Below, piece by piece: positions 1 to 7,565 of a stretch of DNA of 37,814 nucleotides. The DNA is from Solirubrobacterales bacterium. GTDB taxonomy: Bacteria; Actinomycetota; Thermoleophilia; Solirubrobacterales; Solirubrobacteraceae. The notes below the pieces were generated by a model, which had not been told where the DNA came from, did not search any database, and worked only from the letters and a program-made list of their open reading frames with translations. The translations under genes and the position numbers were made by a program. Each line of letters opens with the position of its first letter. The stretch's first letter is position 1. The stretch spans positions 1-37,814 of the forward strand of contig JAOPZV010000173.1 of assembly GCA_025963935.1 (NCBI GenBank), read 5' to 3'.

Positions 1-1
1 T

Positions 2-1318
2 GAACCGAATATCGGACCAAAGGAAGCCGTGTACTCCGATGCGACGGGCCGTAAATTCTGCCGGCAGCACGAACCGACAGCGCTGAGCCTGTTCGAGGGT
101 GTATCTGTCGGCTGGCGCGACCTCTACAGCTCCAACCTCGCATTCCAGTGGGTCGATGCATCCAGCGTCCTACCCGGCGAATACTGGCTGCGTGAGGACG
201 TCAACCCAACGGGTGTCATCAAAGAAGTGAGCGAAAACGCTCCCGGCTACGCCAACAATGCGACGATCATCAAAGGTTTCAATGCACGTGCTCAATCGGT
301 CACGACGGCGGCCGGAGAAGCACGCACCGTGACGCTCACCTCCAAATCGTGGAGTGACAGCGCGACCCCCAAGTACAAGATCCTCACGCAGCCCGCACAT
401 GGCACGCTGGGTAGCTTGAGCGGCTCCCACCAGGAAACCGTCACCTACACCCCTGATCAGTATTACTACGGCCCGGACTCGTTCACCTTCTCCGCGTCCG
501 ACCCGAACAGCCCGTTCCCGAGGAGCCCGGCTGCCGCCACGGTATCGGTCGAAGTGGGCGCCGGCCAGAGTCCGAGCGTGGCCGTCGAAGGAGCTCCCGC
601 GACGATGATCGCCGGCACGAGCATCCAGCTCTCGGCGCTCGTGACGAACGACAGGCCTGGCGTGACATGGAGCGCGACTGGCGGCTCCATCTCGCCGACC
701 GGTCAGTTCACCGCGCCTGCGGAACCTCCCGCAGGAGGCACCGTGACGGTGACAGCCCACAGCGCGCGCGGCGCCGAAGGCAACGCGACGATCAACATCC
801 TGCCGGTGCCGGCAGCCGAACCGCTGCCCGTGGCGTCGCTGCCTCCGAGCTCGGGGGCCGGCTCGACAGAACCCGGGAGCGGCTCCTCGACCCCCGCACC
901 GGGCGCCGGCCCCACCGTCTCGACTCTCGGCGCCTCATCCGCGCTTCCCCCGCCCGTCTATCGGCCTGAAGCGATGCTGGTCGGCCGGCGGCTGATCATG
1001 ACAACGAAGGTGAGCCGCGCAGGGCGCATCCGCCTGGCCGCCTACCTCGGCCACCGGCGCCTGGGCACCTGCGCCGTGCAGACCCCCGCCGACCGCAGCT
1101 TCACGTGCCGCCTGACGCTGGAAAAGAGCATTCGCCTGAACGCCAGGATCAGCATCCTCGCGAGTCTCCGGATCGGCAGTACAGTCATCGACGTCGTGCG
1201 CCCGGCCGCTCCGGTGCCGAGGATGAAGATGACCGGGGCGACGCCGCTTCACGCGCGCGCAGCCGGTCTGGCGACGTCGCAGTTCTGGTGCAGCCCCTCG
1301 ATGGTGGAATCGCCCTGA
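2..1318 (+). CDS. Secreted lysyl-oxidase-like protein with Ig-like domains, 3' part only
   Basis: The reading frame is open to the left window edge, so the gene starts upstream; the first GTG at 29 is probably internal. The first ~75 residues (FEGVSVGWRDLYSS, QWVDASSVLPGEYWLRED-NP, EVSENAPGYANN) match the C-terminal end of bacterial lysyl oxidase domains, copper enzymes that oxidise lysine side chains outside the cell. The His-rich copper site would lie outside the window, so activity cannot be judged. A cadherin/VCBS-like beta domain follows (YKILTQPAHGTLGSLSG ... VTYTPDQYYYGPDSFTFSASD), then a second Ig-like domain (ATMIAGTSIQLSALVTN ... VTWSATGGSISPTG). After these come a Ser/Pro/Gly-rich linker of about 45 residues and a short basic beta-rich tail. 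It converges on the acyltransferase gene at 1361. The family call is good; the partner protein is unknown. Confidence 0.62.
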   Translation, partial: EPNIGPKEAVYSDATGRKFCRQHEPTALSLFEGVSVGWRDLYSSNLAFQWVDASSVLPGEYWLREDVNPTGVIKEVSENAPGYANNATIIKGFNARAQSVTTAAGEARTVTLTSKSWSDSATPKYKILTQPAHGTLGSLSGSHQETVTYTPDQYYYGPDSFTFSASDPNSPFPRSPAAATVSVEVGAGQSPSVAVEGAPATMIAGTSIQLSALVTNDRPGVTWSATGGSISPTGQFTAPAEPPAGGTVTVTAHSARGAEGNATINILPVPAAEPLPVASLPPSSGAGSTEPGSGSSTPAPGAGPTVSTLGASSALPPPVYRPEAMLVGRRLIMTTKVSRAGRIRLAAYLGHRRLGTCAVQTPADRSFTCRLTLEKSIRLNARISILASLRIGSTVIDVVRPAAPVPRMKMTGATPLHARAAGLATSQFWCSPSMVESP

Positions 1319-1330
1319 GGGCACCGCACC

Positions 1331-1355
1331 CCGGTCGGGCTTCGTCCGGCACCGG
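1331..1355. terminator. GC-rich hairpin between convergent genes
   Basis: CCGG-T-CGG and CCG-GCA-CCGG arms flank a short loop containing TTCG. It sits in the 42-nt gap between the convergent ends at 1318 and 1361, so it could stop transcription from both sides. No T-tract follows, as is common for GC-rich actinobacterial hairpins. The call rests only on position and pairing. Confidence 0.35.
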
Positions 1356-1360
1356 CCCTG

Positions 1361-2509
1361 TCACTCCCTCCCGCGCCGGCCCTTGACGATCGCTTCCACG
1401 CGACTGATGACGGGCGCCGGCAGGCTCCGGGCAAGCAGCTTCGCGCGGTAGCGGAGCACGCGCGGCGCCATCTCGGCTCTCGTCCGCGGCCAGCGCCGGT
1501 TGCGCACGATCACGCCTCCCCACGTCAGCGTGTCCTCGCTGTTGGCGAAGCGAAGCTTGTAGGCGTGTGTTCCGACGCCGAGGTCGAGCCGCTTCTCGCC
1601 GCGCGAAATAGCCTCTTCGAGAGCCGCGAGGATCGTGAGCATCGACGGCTTGACATCCGCGTGATCCTCGGACCATCCACCGTTCCAGTACTTGACCTCG
1701 GTGCCGGCGGCCAGGAAGAGCTGCACCGAGATCAGCTCCCCGTCGATCTCGGCCGCCCACAGCCGCAGCCTGTCCGGCCCGAGCGCCGTAGCGGCCTCGC
1801 CGAGCAGCTCGGAGACGCCAGGTTTCACAAGCCCCGACTCGGCACGGCCCTCCCAGCGGCTCGCATGAAGGGCCAGCAGGGTGGTGAGGGCGCCGGGCAC
1901 CTCCGAGGCATCACGGATCTGGCGCACCGTCCCGCCCTGCTTCTCGAGTCGCCGGCGCAATCTCCCCATCTGGCCGCGAAAGTTGCTGGAGCGTCCGGCC
2001 AGCCATTCCTCGGGGGTACCCGACGGCAGATCCACCGCAGGCGCCGGGTAGGCAGAGTTTCGATAGCGCGCGAAGCGCAGGCGTCCGCTCACCCCGCCCG
2101 CCAGCCGGCGCGTCCACGCCGAGGAGACGGGGACCGCCTCGAAGGCAACCAGGTCAGGGCGCGGCTCGATCGCGGCGAGCGTCTCGCGCAGGGCCCGTGC
2201 AGCCGCCGGCTCGGATCCGGGCCGGCAGAGGACGTCGACGCGGTCAGACATCTCGGCGCCCAGGAAGCGCATGTCCGTCCGTCCGGATTCGCCCGACTGT
2301 ACGAACCACGGAGCCAGCGCGACCAGTTGCGATCCATCGCGCACGGCGATGATGCGCAGCTGGCCGCCGGACGGCGCCAGGTGCTTCCACCAGGCAAGCA
2401 TCCAGCCCGGTGAGCACAGCGGCAGCGAGCATGCGACGGCCAGCTCGTCCCACGCCGGCGCGAGCGCCTGCGCCGCGCTCACGTCTTCGATGACTTCTAC
2501 GCTGGCCAT
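1361..2509 (-). CDS. GNAT-fold acyltransferase, CelD/BioF2 (FemAB-like) family
   Basis: This 382-residue cytosolic protein has the layout of the Acetyltransf_6 (CelD/BioF2-like) family, whose members transfer acyl or aminoacyl groups and are frequent in exopolysaccharide loci. The N-terminal half includes SPGWMLAWWKHLAPSGGQLRIIAV. The second GNAT-like core, at about residues 170-310, contains SSNFRGQMGRLRRRLEKQGG, a basic helix typical of the family, then LWAAEIDGELISVQLFL and RLDLGVGTHAYKLRFAN. Substrate is unknown; modification of a polysaccharide or its precursor is inferred from the neighbours. The ATG at 2509 is supported by a -10-like TAGATT only 6 nt upstream and by the absence of a Shine-Dalgarno, which suggests a leaderless transcript. 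The gene is divergent from the stress-protein gene. Confidence 0.75.
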   Translation of the reverse strand: MASVEVIEDVSAAQALAPAWDELAVACSLPLCSPGWMLAWWKHLAPSGGQLRIIAVRDGSQLVALAPWFVQSGESGRTDMRFLGAEMSDRVDVLCRPGSEPAAARALRETLAAIEPRPDLVAFEAVPVSSAWTRRLAGGVSGRLRFARYRNSAYPAPAVDLPSGTPEEWLAGRSSNFRGQMGRLRRRLEKQGGTVRQIRDASEVPGALTTLLALHASRWEGRAESGLVKPGVSELLGEAATALGPDRLRLWAAEIDGELISVQLFLAAGTEVKYWNGGWSEDHADVKPSMLTILAALEEAISRGEKRLDLGVGTHAYKLRFANSEDTLTWGGVIVRNRRWPRTRAEMAPRVLRYRAKLLARSLPAPVISRVEAIVKGRRGRE

Positions 2510-2515
2510 CGAGGA

Positions 2516-2521
2516 AATCTA
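2516..2521 (-). promoter_or_regulatory. -10-like hexamer of a probable leaderless promoter
   Basis: TAGATT read on the minus strand lies 6 nt before the ATG at 2509. That spacing would place the transcript start at or next to the start codon. No clear -35 is visible. Confidence 0.4.
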
Positions 2522-2579
2522 CGGACATCCGGCGACGACAACACGTACCGGGCCACTCCCACGGAGTCGCCGCCGCGGT

Positions 2580-2585
2580 TATGAT
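2580..2585 (+). promoter_or_regulatory. -10-like hexamer for the universal stress protein gene
   Basis: TATGAT differs from the consensus TATAAT at one base. It lies about 53 nt before the ATG at 2639, giving an untranslated leader of roughly 45 nt that carries the AAGGAG ribosome site at 2625-2630. No convincing -35 is visible. Confidence 0.35.
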
Positions 2586-2638
2586 CGCGTCGCTGGCCGT
2601 GAAGGCCCAGCCCGGCGACAGCCCAAGGAGAGTCAATC

Positions 2639-3082
2639 ATGTTCAAATCGATCGTCGTGGGGACCGACGGCTCGGACACGGCCAACCAGGCCGTCCGCGA
2701 AGCGGTCGATCTCGCTCGTGCCGTCGGGGCCAAGCTCGAGCTTGTCAGCGCATATGAACCGGTCCCATCACAGCGTCTGGCGGAGGAGCGCAGGCAGGCG
2801 CCCGAGGACCTGCAATGGGCGATCAGCCCGCGGGAGGATGTGGACTCGACGCTCGACGCTGCGGCCGACGTGGCGCGGAAGGCCGGGGTGCCCGTGGACG
2901 TGTACCCGCGCCAGGGGGACCCGGCCGACGCGATCCTCGACGTCGCCGAGGAGCAGGAGGCGGACCTCATCGTCGTCGGCAACAAGGGCATGACCGGAGC
3001 GAAGCGCTTCCTCCTCGGCTCAGTGCCGAACAAGGTCTCCCACCATGCCCCCTGCTCGGTGATGATCATTCGCACCACCTGA
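2639..3082 (+). CDS. Universal stress protein, UspA family
   Basis: A single-domain UspA protein of 147 residues, the usual family length. It starts with the first strand MFKSIVVGTDGSDTA and ends with the ATP-binding signature G-2x-G-9x-G-S (G114, G117, G127, S128 in GNKGMTGAKRFLLGSVP). The ATP-binding type of this fold supports survival under stress or growth arrest; a specific partner cannot be read from the sequence. The start is secure: AAGGAG at 2625-2630 lies 8 nt before the ATG. It is one of few genes here with a textbook Shine-Dalgarno and appears to be a single-gene unit. It is probably not part of the polysaccharide pathway itself. Confidence 0.93.
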   Translation: MFKSIVVGTDGSDTANQAVREAVDLARAVGAKLELVSAYEPVPSQRLAEERRQAPEDLQWAISPREDVDSTLDAAADVARKAGVPVDVYPRQGDPADAILDVAEEQEADLIVVGNKGMTGAKRFLLGSVPNKVSHHAPCSVMIIRTT

Positions 3083-3109
3083 GCGGGCAGGCAGCCGGTG
3101 CGGTGAACG

Positions 3110-4165
3110 TCAACTGCTCACGCCGAGCAGCTGGAGAGCCACGTGCCGGCAACGCTGCCCGGCGATCCAGCCGTCGTCCCGAAGGCGCCGCATCAGGCCC
3201 GTCCCGGCGACGTTGAAGCGCCGGGCCGCTCGCGCCGGGTCAGCCAGGTCGTAACGCAGCGCCTCGGTGTTTCCGCGGCGAATCTGCCTCGCTGCCCGGC
3301 GCAGGCTCAGGCCCTTCTCCGACGGCAGGTGCCACAAGCCGATCGTCAGCGGCTCGTCGACCGTCGCGGCCGCGTTGCGGGCGCCCGTCGGCATGCGGCG
3401 TGCGAGAGCTGAGAGGTCCTTGAAGCGCACGCGGCCCACAGCGCCCGCGAGCGACAGGATCTGCTCCTCGGTGGGAAGCGTCCTGCCGAGCTCGCCCAGC
3501 CGCGCGTCGAGCTCATCACAGGCTGCGACAAGCTTCCTCACCGTGTCCGGCCGGCCGGTGAGCAGCTCTCCGCCGACCCACGGGGGAACCGTCCCGGGCT
3601 CGCCCAGCAGTGCCGCAAGTTCGCCGATCGCACGGCGTGTGCGCCCGTCCTCGCCGAAGCCGACGGTGTCCCAGTCGCGCTCATAGCGTATGTAGATGCA
3701 GCCCATCTCGTCTGCGGCCGGGGCGTTGGCGAAGACCCACTCGGGGTTGGCCCACACGCAGTCCAGGTCGGTGAACCACAGCTGCCGGTCGGCCGGCTGT
3801 CCCTCGCTGGCGGCGAGCATCGCGTCGAGGGCGTAGCGCGAGGACGCGTATGTGTAGGTGCCGGGTTCGGGACGGTGGCGGTACTCCGTCGACACGATCT
3901 CCACGCCCAGCTCTTCGATCAGCCTGAAGAGTTCGCCTCCCTCGCGGCCGAGCACGTTGCCGTCGCTGAGGTTCGTCGCCAGCATCAGTTCGCAGCGCAC
4001 GTCCCTCAACCGCAGGCAGGCAGCCTGCGTCAGCGCGCACTGAAGGTAGCGAACGGCTACTCCCGCTGGTGAGGACCCTGCACGGACCGAGGGGTAATGA
4101 AAGCCCTCCTCGTGCTCGTGCACGTACAGGTACTGCACCACGAGGGGGGGCGGCGACGCCGGCAT
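3110..4165 (-). CDS. Unrecognised protein with a DLD motif, possible GT-A-like glycosyltransferase
   Basis: I do not recognise the family. From the ATG at 4165 the protein has 351 residues and starts MPASPPPLVVQYLYVHEHEEGFHYP; an in-frame GTG at 4216 would add 17 residues. No Shine-Dalgarno is seen for either. The centre reads LWFTDLDCVWANPEWVF, with D133-L-D135 after a hydrophobic strand. This resembles the metal-binding DxD of GT-A glycosyltransferases, and the later PPWVGGELLTGRPDTVRKLV and LPTEEQILSLA also resemble such enzymes. No signal peptide or membrane segment is visible, so it is probably cytosolic. Context (polysaccharide deacetylase, ATP-grasp enzyme, GT4 genes) favours a sugar-transfer or surface-modification role. 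That role is inference; the motif alone does not prove it. Confidence 0.6.
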   Translation of the reverse strand: MPASPPPLVVQYLYVHEHEEGFHYPSVRAGSSPAGVAVRYLQCALTQAACLRLRDVRCELMLATNLSDGNVLGREGGELFRLIEELGVEIVSTEYRHRPEPGTYTYASSRYALDAMLAASEGQPADRQLWFTDLDCVWANPEWVFANAPAADEMGCIYIRYERDWDTVGFGEDGRTRRAIGELAALLGEPGTVPPWVGGELLTGRPDTVRKLVAACDELDARLGELGRTLPTEEQILSLAGAVGRVRFKDLSALARRMPTGARNAAATVDEPLTIGLWHLPSEKGLSLRRAARQIRRGNTEALRYDLADPARAARRFNVAGTGLMRRLRDDGWIAGQRCRHVALQLLGVSS

Positions 4166-4200
4166 CGTCACTAATGCTTCGACCGAATCGGCGGGCCCCT

Positions 4201-4210
4201 TTAGTAGCGT
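4201..4210. promoter_or_regulatory. Possible overlapping divergent -10 elements
   Basis: TAGCGT at 4205-4210 faces right and lies 11 nt before the GTG at 4222. TACTAA on the minus strand (4206-4201) faces left and lies about 35 nt before the ATG at 4165. The two hexamers overlap by two bases. They would help choose the starts of both divergent genes, but the matches are weak. Confidence 0.28.
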
Positions 4211-4221
4211 TGCCACTCCCC

Positions 4222-5241
4222 GTGCCGTCTGACGCCGACCTCTCGCGCAACATCAGCCTGCACCTCGGCGGGGCCGATGCTGGTGCCGGCGATCAGCGCG
4301 TCCAGCGGCTGTTCAGGCCGTCGCGCGTTCCCGCGCGGCCGGTCCGCGCGGCGCAGCGGCTGGCGATGAAGCTGGGGCGACTGGATTGGGAGGGCGGGTG
4401 GCTAACGAAGCTGCTCGACGCAAGAAGGAGCGTGCTCGGCGACGACGCCAAGGGCCCGCCGCGTTTCCTCGTGAGAGTCGACGAGTTCCCCTACTACACC
4501 TCCTTCGACCAGCCGCAGGATCTGGAGATGTCCCGGCGGTTTCACCACGTGATGGCCTCCGCGGGCGTCCCGCATCTGATGTCGGTGGTTCCGCAGCTGA
4601 CACACGCGCCGCTGACCGTGGGTTCCGCGGGCGGGCGAGCCCTGGGCGCTGAGGAGATCGAGCTGCTCGAGCAGATGCGCCGCGACGGCGTCGCGTTCGC
4701 ACAGCACGGGACCAGCCACCGGACGCGGTTCGACAGCCCGCGCCGGCGCTCTGAGCTGTGCGGTCTGACGCCGGCGCAGGCCGACGCGCTCCTGGAGGAA
4801 GGCCGCCGCCGGCTCGCCGACGCCGGCATCGCCGGCCCGCGCGTATTCGTGCCGCCGTTCAACCGCTTCGACGCCGCGCAGTACCCGGTCCTCGCCGAGC
4901 GCTTTGACGTGATCTGCGGCGGTCCCGAGAGCGTCGCCCTGATGGGCTTTCACGGCGGGCCGCTGTGGCGCGACGGCGCCGTCTATCTACCGTGCTACGC
5001 GCCGCTGTATGCCAACGCGCGCACGATCCTGCCGATGGCAGAGCGCCTGATCGACATGGCGCCCGGCACGTGGATCCCGATCGTGCTGCACACCTCCTGG
5101 GAGCAGGAGGACGACTTCCGCTCGCTCAGCCGGCTGGGGGAGCTGATCGGTCCGTTCGCTCTGCACTGGGATGATTTCCTCGCCGATCTGGACCGCAGTC
5201 GAAGCGAGCAGCCGCGGGCCGGCGCGCCACCTCAGCGGTAG
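4222..5241 (+). CDS. Polysaccharide deacetylase-like protein (DUF2334-type)
   Basis: From the GTG at 4222 the protein has 339 residues; an ATG at 4174 and a TTG at 4210 are alternatives, and none has a Shine-Dalgarno. The fold resembles NodB-type deacetylases. FLVRVDEFPYY supplies the first acidic motif (D87, E88), FAQHGTSHR supplies the two metal-binding histidines (H162, H166), and FVPPFNRFD (near 210) corresponds to the substrate-groove motif. Late WIPIVLHTSWEQEDD may supply the last conserved His. Family members remove acetyl groups from sugars, with a bound metal. No signal peptide is evident, so it may act on a cytosolic precursor. It is followed 1 nt later by the convergent ATP-grasp gene. 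The substrate is not known. Confidence 0.72.
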   Translation: MPSDADLSRNISLHLGGADAGAGDQRVQRLFRPSRVPARPVRAAQRLAMKLGRLDWEGGWLTKLLDARRSVLGDDAKGPPRFLVRVDEFPYYTSFDQPQDLEMSRRFHHVMASAGVPHLMSVVPQLTHAPLTVGSAGGRALGAEEIELLEQMRRDGVAFAQHGTSHRTRFDSPRRRSELCGLTPAQADALLEEGRRRLADAGIAGPRVFVPPFNRFDAAQYPVLAERFDVICGGPESVALMGFHGGPLWRDGAVYLPCYAPLYANARTILPMAERLIDMAPGTWIPIVLHTSWEQEDDFRSLSRLGELIGPFALHWDDFLADLDRSRSEQPRAGAPPQR

Positions 5242-5242
5242 T

Positions 5243-6370
5243 TCACTCCGACTCGCCCCTCACGCGCCCGCGCAGGCGGCGAAACGCCTCAGGCAGCAGG
5301 TAGCGAGCCGCGGGCGCCGGGTCGCGCAGGTCCCACATCGAATGTGCGGTGACGGGGATGGCCGCGATTGCGCCGAGCAGCGCGCGCGGGCCGGCGGCAC
5401 GCGACGCGGCGAGGTCGCGGTTGAGCCATTGAAAGCCGGCGCCCTGCCGTGGGACGCCTCGCAGCCGGCCGTCGCGCCCGAGCGCCTGTTCGGCCCACAG
5501 GGCAGGCAGGTTCGCTCCCGCCCCGCTGGCCAGCGCCATCGATCCGTAGAAGCGTCCGTTGAAGTCGGTCACGTGCGCGATGCCCTGGGCGTCGCGCACG
5601 AACTCGATCTGCGCGAGCCCGAACCAGCCGAGATCACTCACCAGCGTCCGCACGCCGCGTGACAGCTCGGGGTCCGAGGCGACGATCCGGCCTCGCACCG
5701 TGTCGCCCGCCCCCGGCGGCCAGGTGTGAACGGCCTCCTGGTGGATCTCGGCGACGACCTCGCCGTCTCGGCCGACCACGACCACCACCGCGCCCATCCG
5801 GCCGGTCATCGGCTCCTGGAGCAGCGGCTCGCCACCGCCCGTGCGGATCGTGTCCACGAGGTCGCGCGCCTGCTCGGCAGACTCGAACAGGCCGGTGTCG
5901 AACCGCTTTGGCACGTGGGCGCGGGCCTTGATCACGAGCGGCCCCTGCCAGGCAGCCAGGGCCTGCGTGCTCGCGGGCTCGGTCGTCGGCGAGCGCAGGC
6001 CGGCGGAGACCACTGCGCGTGACAGCGCGAGCTTGTCGAAGGCTCGCTCGACGACCGCGTGGTCGGCGTACGGCACGACCGCCGGCGCGATCTCCTGGCG
6101 CCGGCGGGAAAGCGTGATCAGCCCTACGTCGTAGCTGCAGAAGACGACGTCGTAGCCGCCGTGCGCGACCGCTGCCGCGATGTCAGCGACGAAGCGGTCC
6201 TCGTCCTCCTCGCACTCATGCACCTCGTGGTGCGCATGCGAGTGACGAGACGTGCCGGCCAGGCTCGGCTTGTAGGCCCCCGTGCCGACCGTGAACCCGG
6301 CAGCCGCGAGATTGCGCGCCGCGACCAGCGTCGCCCGGTCACGGGACTGGTCGACGAGCAGCGCACGCAC
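5243..6370 (-). CDS. ATP-grasp domain ligase, substrate unknown
   Basis: 375 residues with the three-part ATP-grasp layout. An N-terminal Rossmann-like pre-ATP domain (MRALLVDQSRDRATLVAARNLAAAGF) is followed by ATP-binding segments PLVIKAR (K149) and LLQEPMTG (E186). The metal and phosphate-binding end is LAQIEFVRD (E256) and TDFNGRFYGSMALASGAG (269-285). Such enzymes join a carboxylate to an amine or similar group through an acylphosphate. Relatives occur in exopolysaccharide and peptide-modification loci, but no partner carrier or peptide substrate is visible here. The GTG start at 6370 is supported by TAAGCT on the minus strand 6 nt upstream and by the lack of a Shine-Dalgarno. It is divergent from the GT4 gene at 6417. 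Confidence 0.78.
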   Translation of the reverse strand: MRALLVDQSRDRATLVAARNLAAAGFTVGTGAYKPSLAGTSRHSHAHHEVHECEEDEDRFVADIAAAVAHGGYDVVFCSYDVGLITLSRRRQEIAPAVVPYADHAVVERAFDKLALSRAVVSAGLRSPTTEPASTQALAAWQGPLVIKARAHVPKRFDTGLFESAEQARDLVDTIRTGGGEPLLQEPMTGRMGAVVVVVGRDGEVVAEIHQEAVHTWPPGAGDTVRGRIVASDPELSRGVRTLVSDLGWFGLAQIEFVRDAQGIAHVTDFNGRFYGSMALASGAGANLPALWAEQALGRDGRLRGVPRQGAGFQWLNRDLAASRAAGPRALLGAIAAIPVTAHSMWDLRDPAPAARYLLPEAFRRLRGRVRGESE

Positions 6371-6376
6371 CGCGCC

Positions 6377-6382
6377 AGCTTA
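6377..6382 (-). promoter_or_regulatory. -10-like hexamer 6 nt before a GTG start
   Basis: TAAGCT on the minus strand is separated by 6 nt from the GTG at 6370. This supports a leaderless transcript for the ATP-grasp gene and fixes its start. Confidence 0.42.
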
Positions 6383-6403
6383 GCCGCCGTCCTCGGTGGC
6401 GGA

Positions 6404-6409
6404 GATAAT
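6404..6409 (+). promoter_or_regulatory. -10-like hexamer 7 nt before the ATG at 6417
   Basis: GATAAT (five of six bases of TATAAT) is followed by 7 nt and then the ATG at 6417. It argues for the downstream ATG rather than the in-frame GTG at 6396 or ATG at 6408. A GGAG at 6401-6404 would be upstream of such a transcript start and so could not serve as its ribosome site. Confidence 0.42.
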
Positions 6410-6416
6410 GGCCGGC

Positions 6417-7565
6417 ATGAAGATCCTCAGCGTGATGACCACCGACTCCAGCGGGGGCGCCGAGTTCGCTGCCATGGAGATGCTCGAGGCCCTGCGCCAG
6501 CGCGGTCATGAGACCGTGATGCTCACCGACATGCAGTCGCTGGCCCGGGACACGCGGGTGCGGATAGAGCCGATCGCCCTCGGACCGAAGCTATCCACGG
6601 GGAGCTGGATCGCGCTGGCGCTTCGCTGGCCGCTGCTTCTGCGGCGGCTGCGTCGCGCCTTGCAGGAGGAGGCGCCCTACGACGTGCTGCTGGTGCATTA
6701 CAAGAAGGAGCAGTTGCTCGCCCGCACGCTGCCGCGGCCGCTGCGCCGGACGGTCGTGTGGTCGGAGTGGGGGCCTGTCCCGTTCCCCCTGCGCAAGGGC
6801 CTTCCGCGACGCGCCTATCTCAGCGCCGCCGGCCAGGCGGCCCTGGTCATGGCGATCTCCGAGGGCACGCGGCGTTCGGTGGCCGAGGTGGGCGTCGAGG
6901 ACGCGAAGATCGTGGTCGTGCCGAACGTGCTTCGGACGGATGAGATCCGCTTCAGCGAGGAGGGCAGGCAAAGGGTGCGCGAGGAGCTCGGGATACCGCC
7001 CGAGGCGTTCGTCGTGGGTTGCATCTCGCGGTTTCACCCGAAGAAGCGCAACGACGTCGTCGTGAGGGCGGTACGGGCCCTGGAGGACCCACGGGCCCAT
7101 CTCATCCTGGCGGGCGATGGCGAGACCGAGGCCGAACTGCGCGAGCTGGCGGCGCCGCTCGGCGAGCGCGCCCACTTCATTGCGACCCCCGGCCGCGAGG
7201 TGCCGGACGTCCTTTCGGCGTTCGACGTGTCGGTGTTCTGCCCCAGCCCGACCGAGGGCGCGCCGCGCGCGGTGATCCTCGGGATGCTCGCCTCGCGGCC
7301 CTGTCTCTCGACGGGTGCGGAGGGCGTGGCGGACATGATCCGCCCGGAGTTCGGCGGCATCGCCTCCCCGGAGAACGAGCCCGATTCGCTGAGACCGCTG
7401 CTGGCGCGCTACCTGGAGGATCCCGAGAGGATCGGCCGCGAGGGCGCCGCGGCGCGGGCCTATGCCGAGCGCACCTACGCCGCCCCGGTCGTCGCCGAGC
7501 TGATCGAGGGCCTGCTGAACGACGCGCTCGCAGCCGGCGGCTCGGGCACGCGTTCGGCGCGATGA
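6417..7565 (+). CDS. GT4-family glycosyltransferase
   Basis: 382 residues with the GT-B fold of family GT4. The N-terminal domain starts MKILSVMTTDSSGGAEFAAMEML, with the glycine-rich acceptor-side loop. The C-terminal domain has VGCISRFHPKKRNDVVVRA, the usual donor-domain entry, LILAGDGETEAELRELA, and the nucleotide-sugar segment FCPSPTEGAPRAVILGMLASRP. The common E-x7-E donor motif appears as E-x7-L, so the second glutamate is replaced; this is unusual but does not by itself mean loss of activity. The enzyme should act at the cytoplasmic membrane face, adding one sugar to a lipid-linked repeat unit. Its last bases overlap the next GT4 gene in an ATGA, so the two are probably translated together. 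Confidence 0.86.
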   Translation: MKILSVMTTDSSGGAEFAAMEMLEALRQRGHETVMLTDMQSLARDTRVRIEPIALGPKLSTGSWIALALRWPLLLRRLRRALQEEAPYDVLLVHYKKEQLLARTLPRPLRRTVVWSEWGPVPFPLRKGLPRRAYLSAAGQAALVMAISEGTRRSVAEVGVEDAKIVVVPNVLRTDEIRFSEEGRQRVREELGIPPEAFVVGCISRFHPKKRNDVVVRAVRALEDPRAHLILAGDGETEAELRELAAPLGERAHFIATPGREVPDVLSAFDVSVFCPSPTEGAPRAVILGMLASRPCLSTGAEGVADMIRPEFGGIASPENEPDSLRPLLARYLEDPERIGREGAAARAYAERTYAAPVVAELIEGLLNDALAAGGSGTRSAR

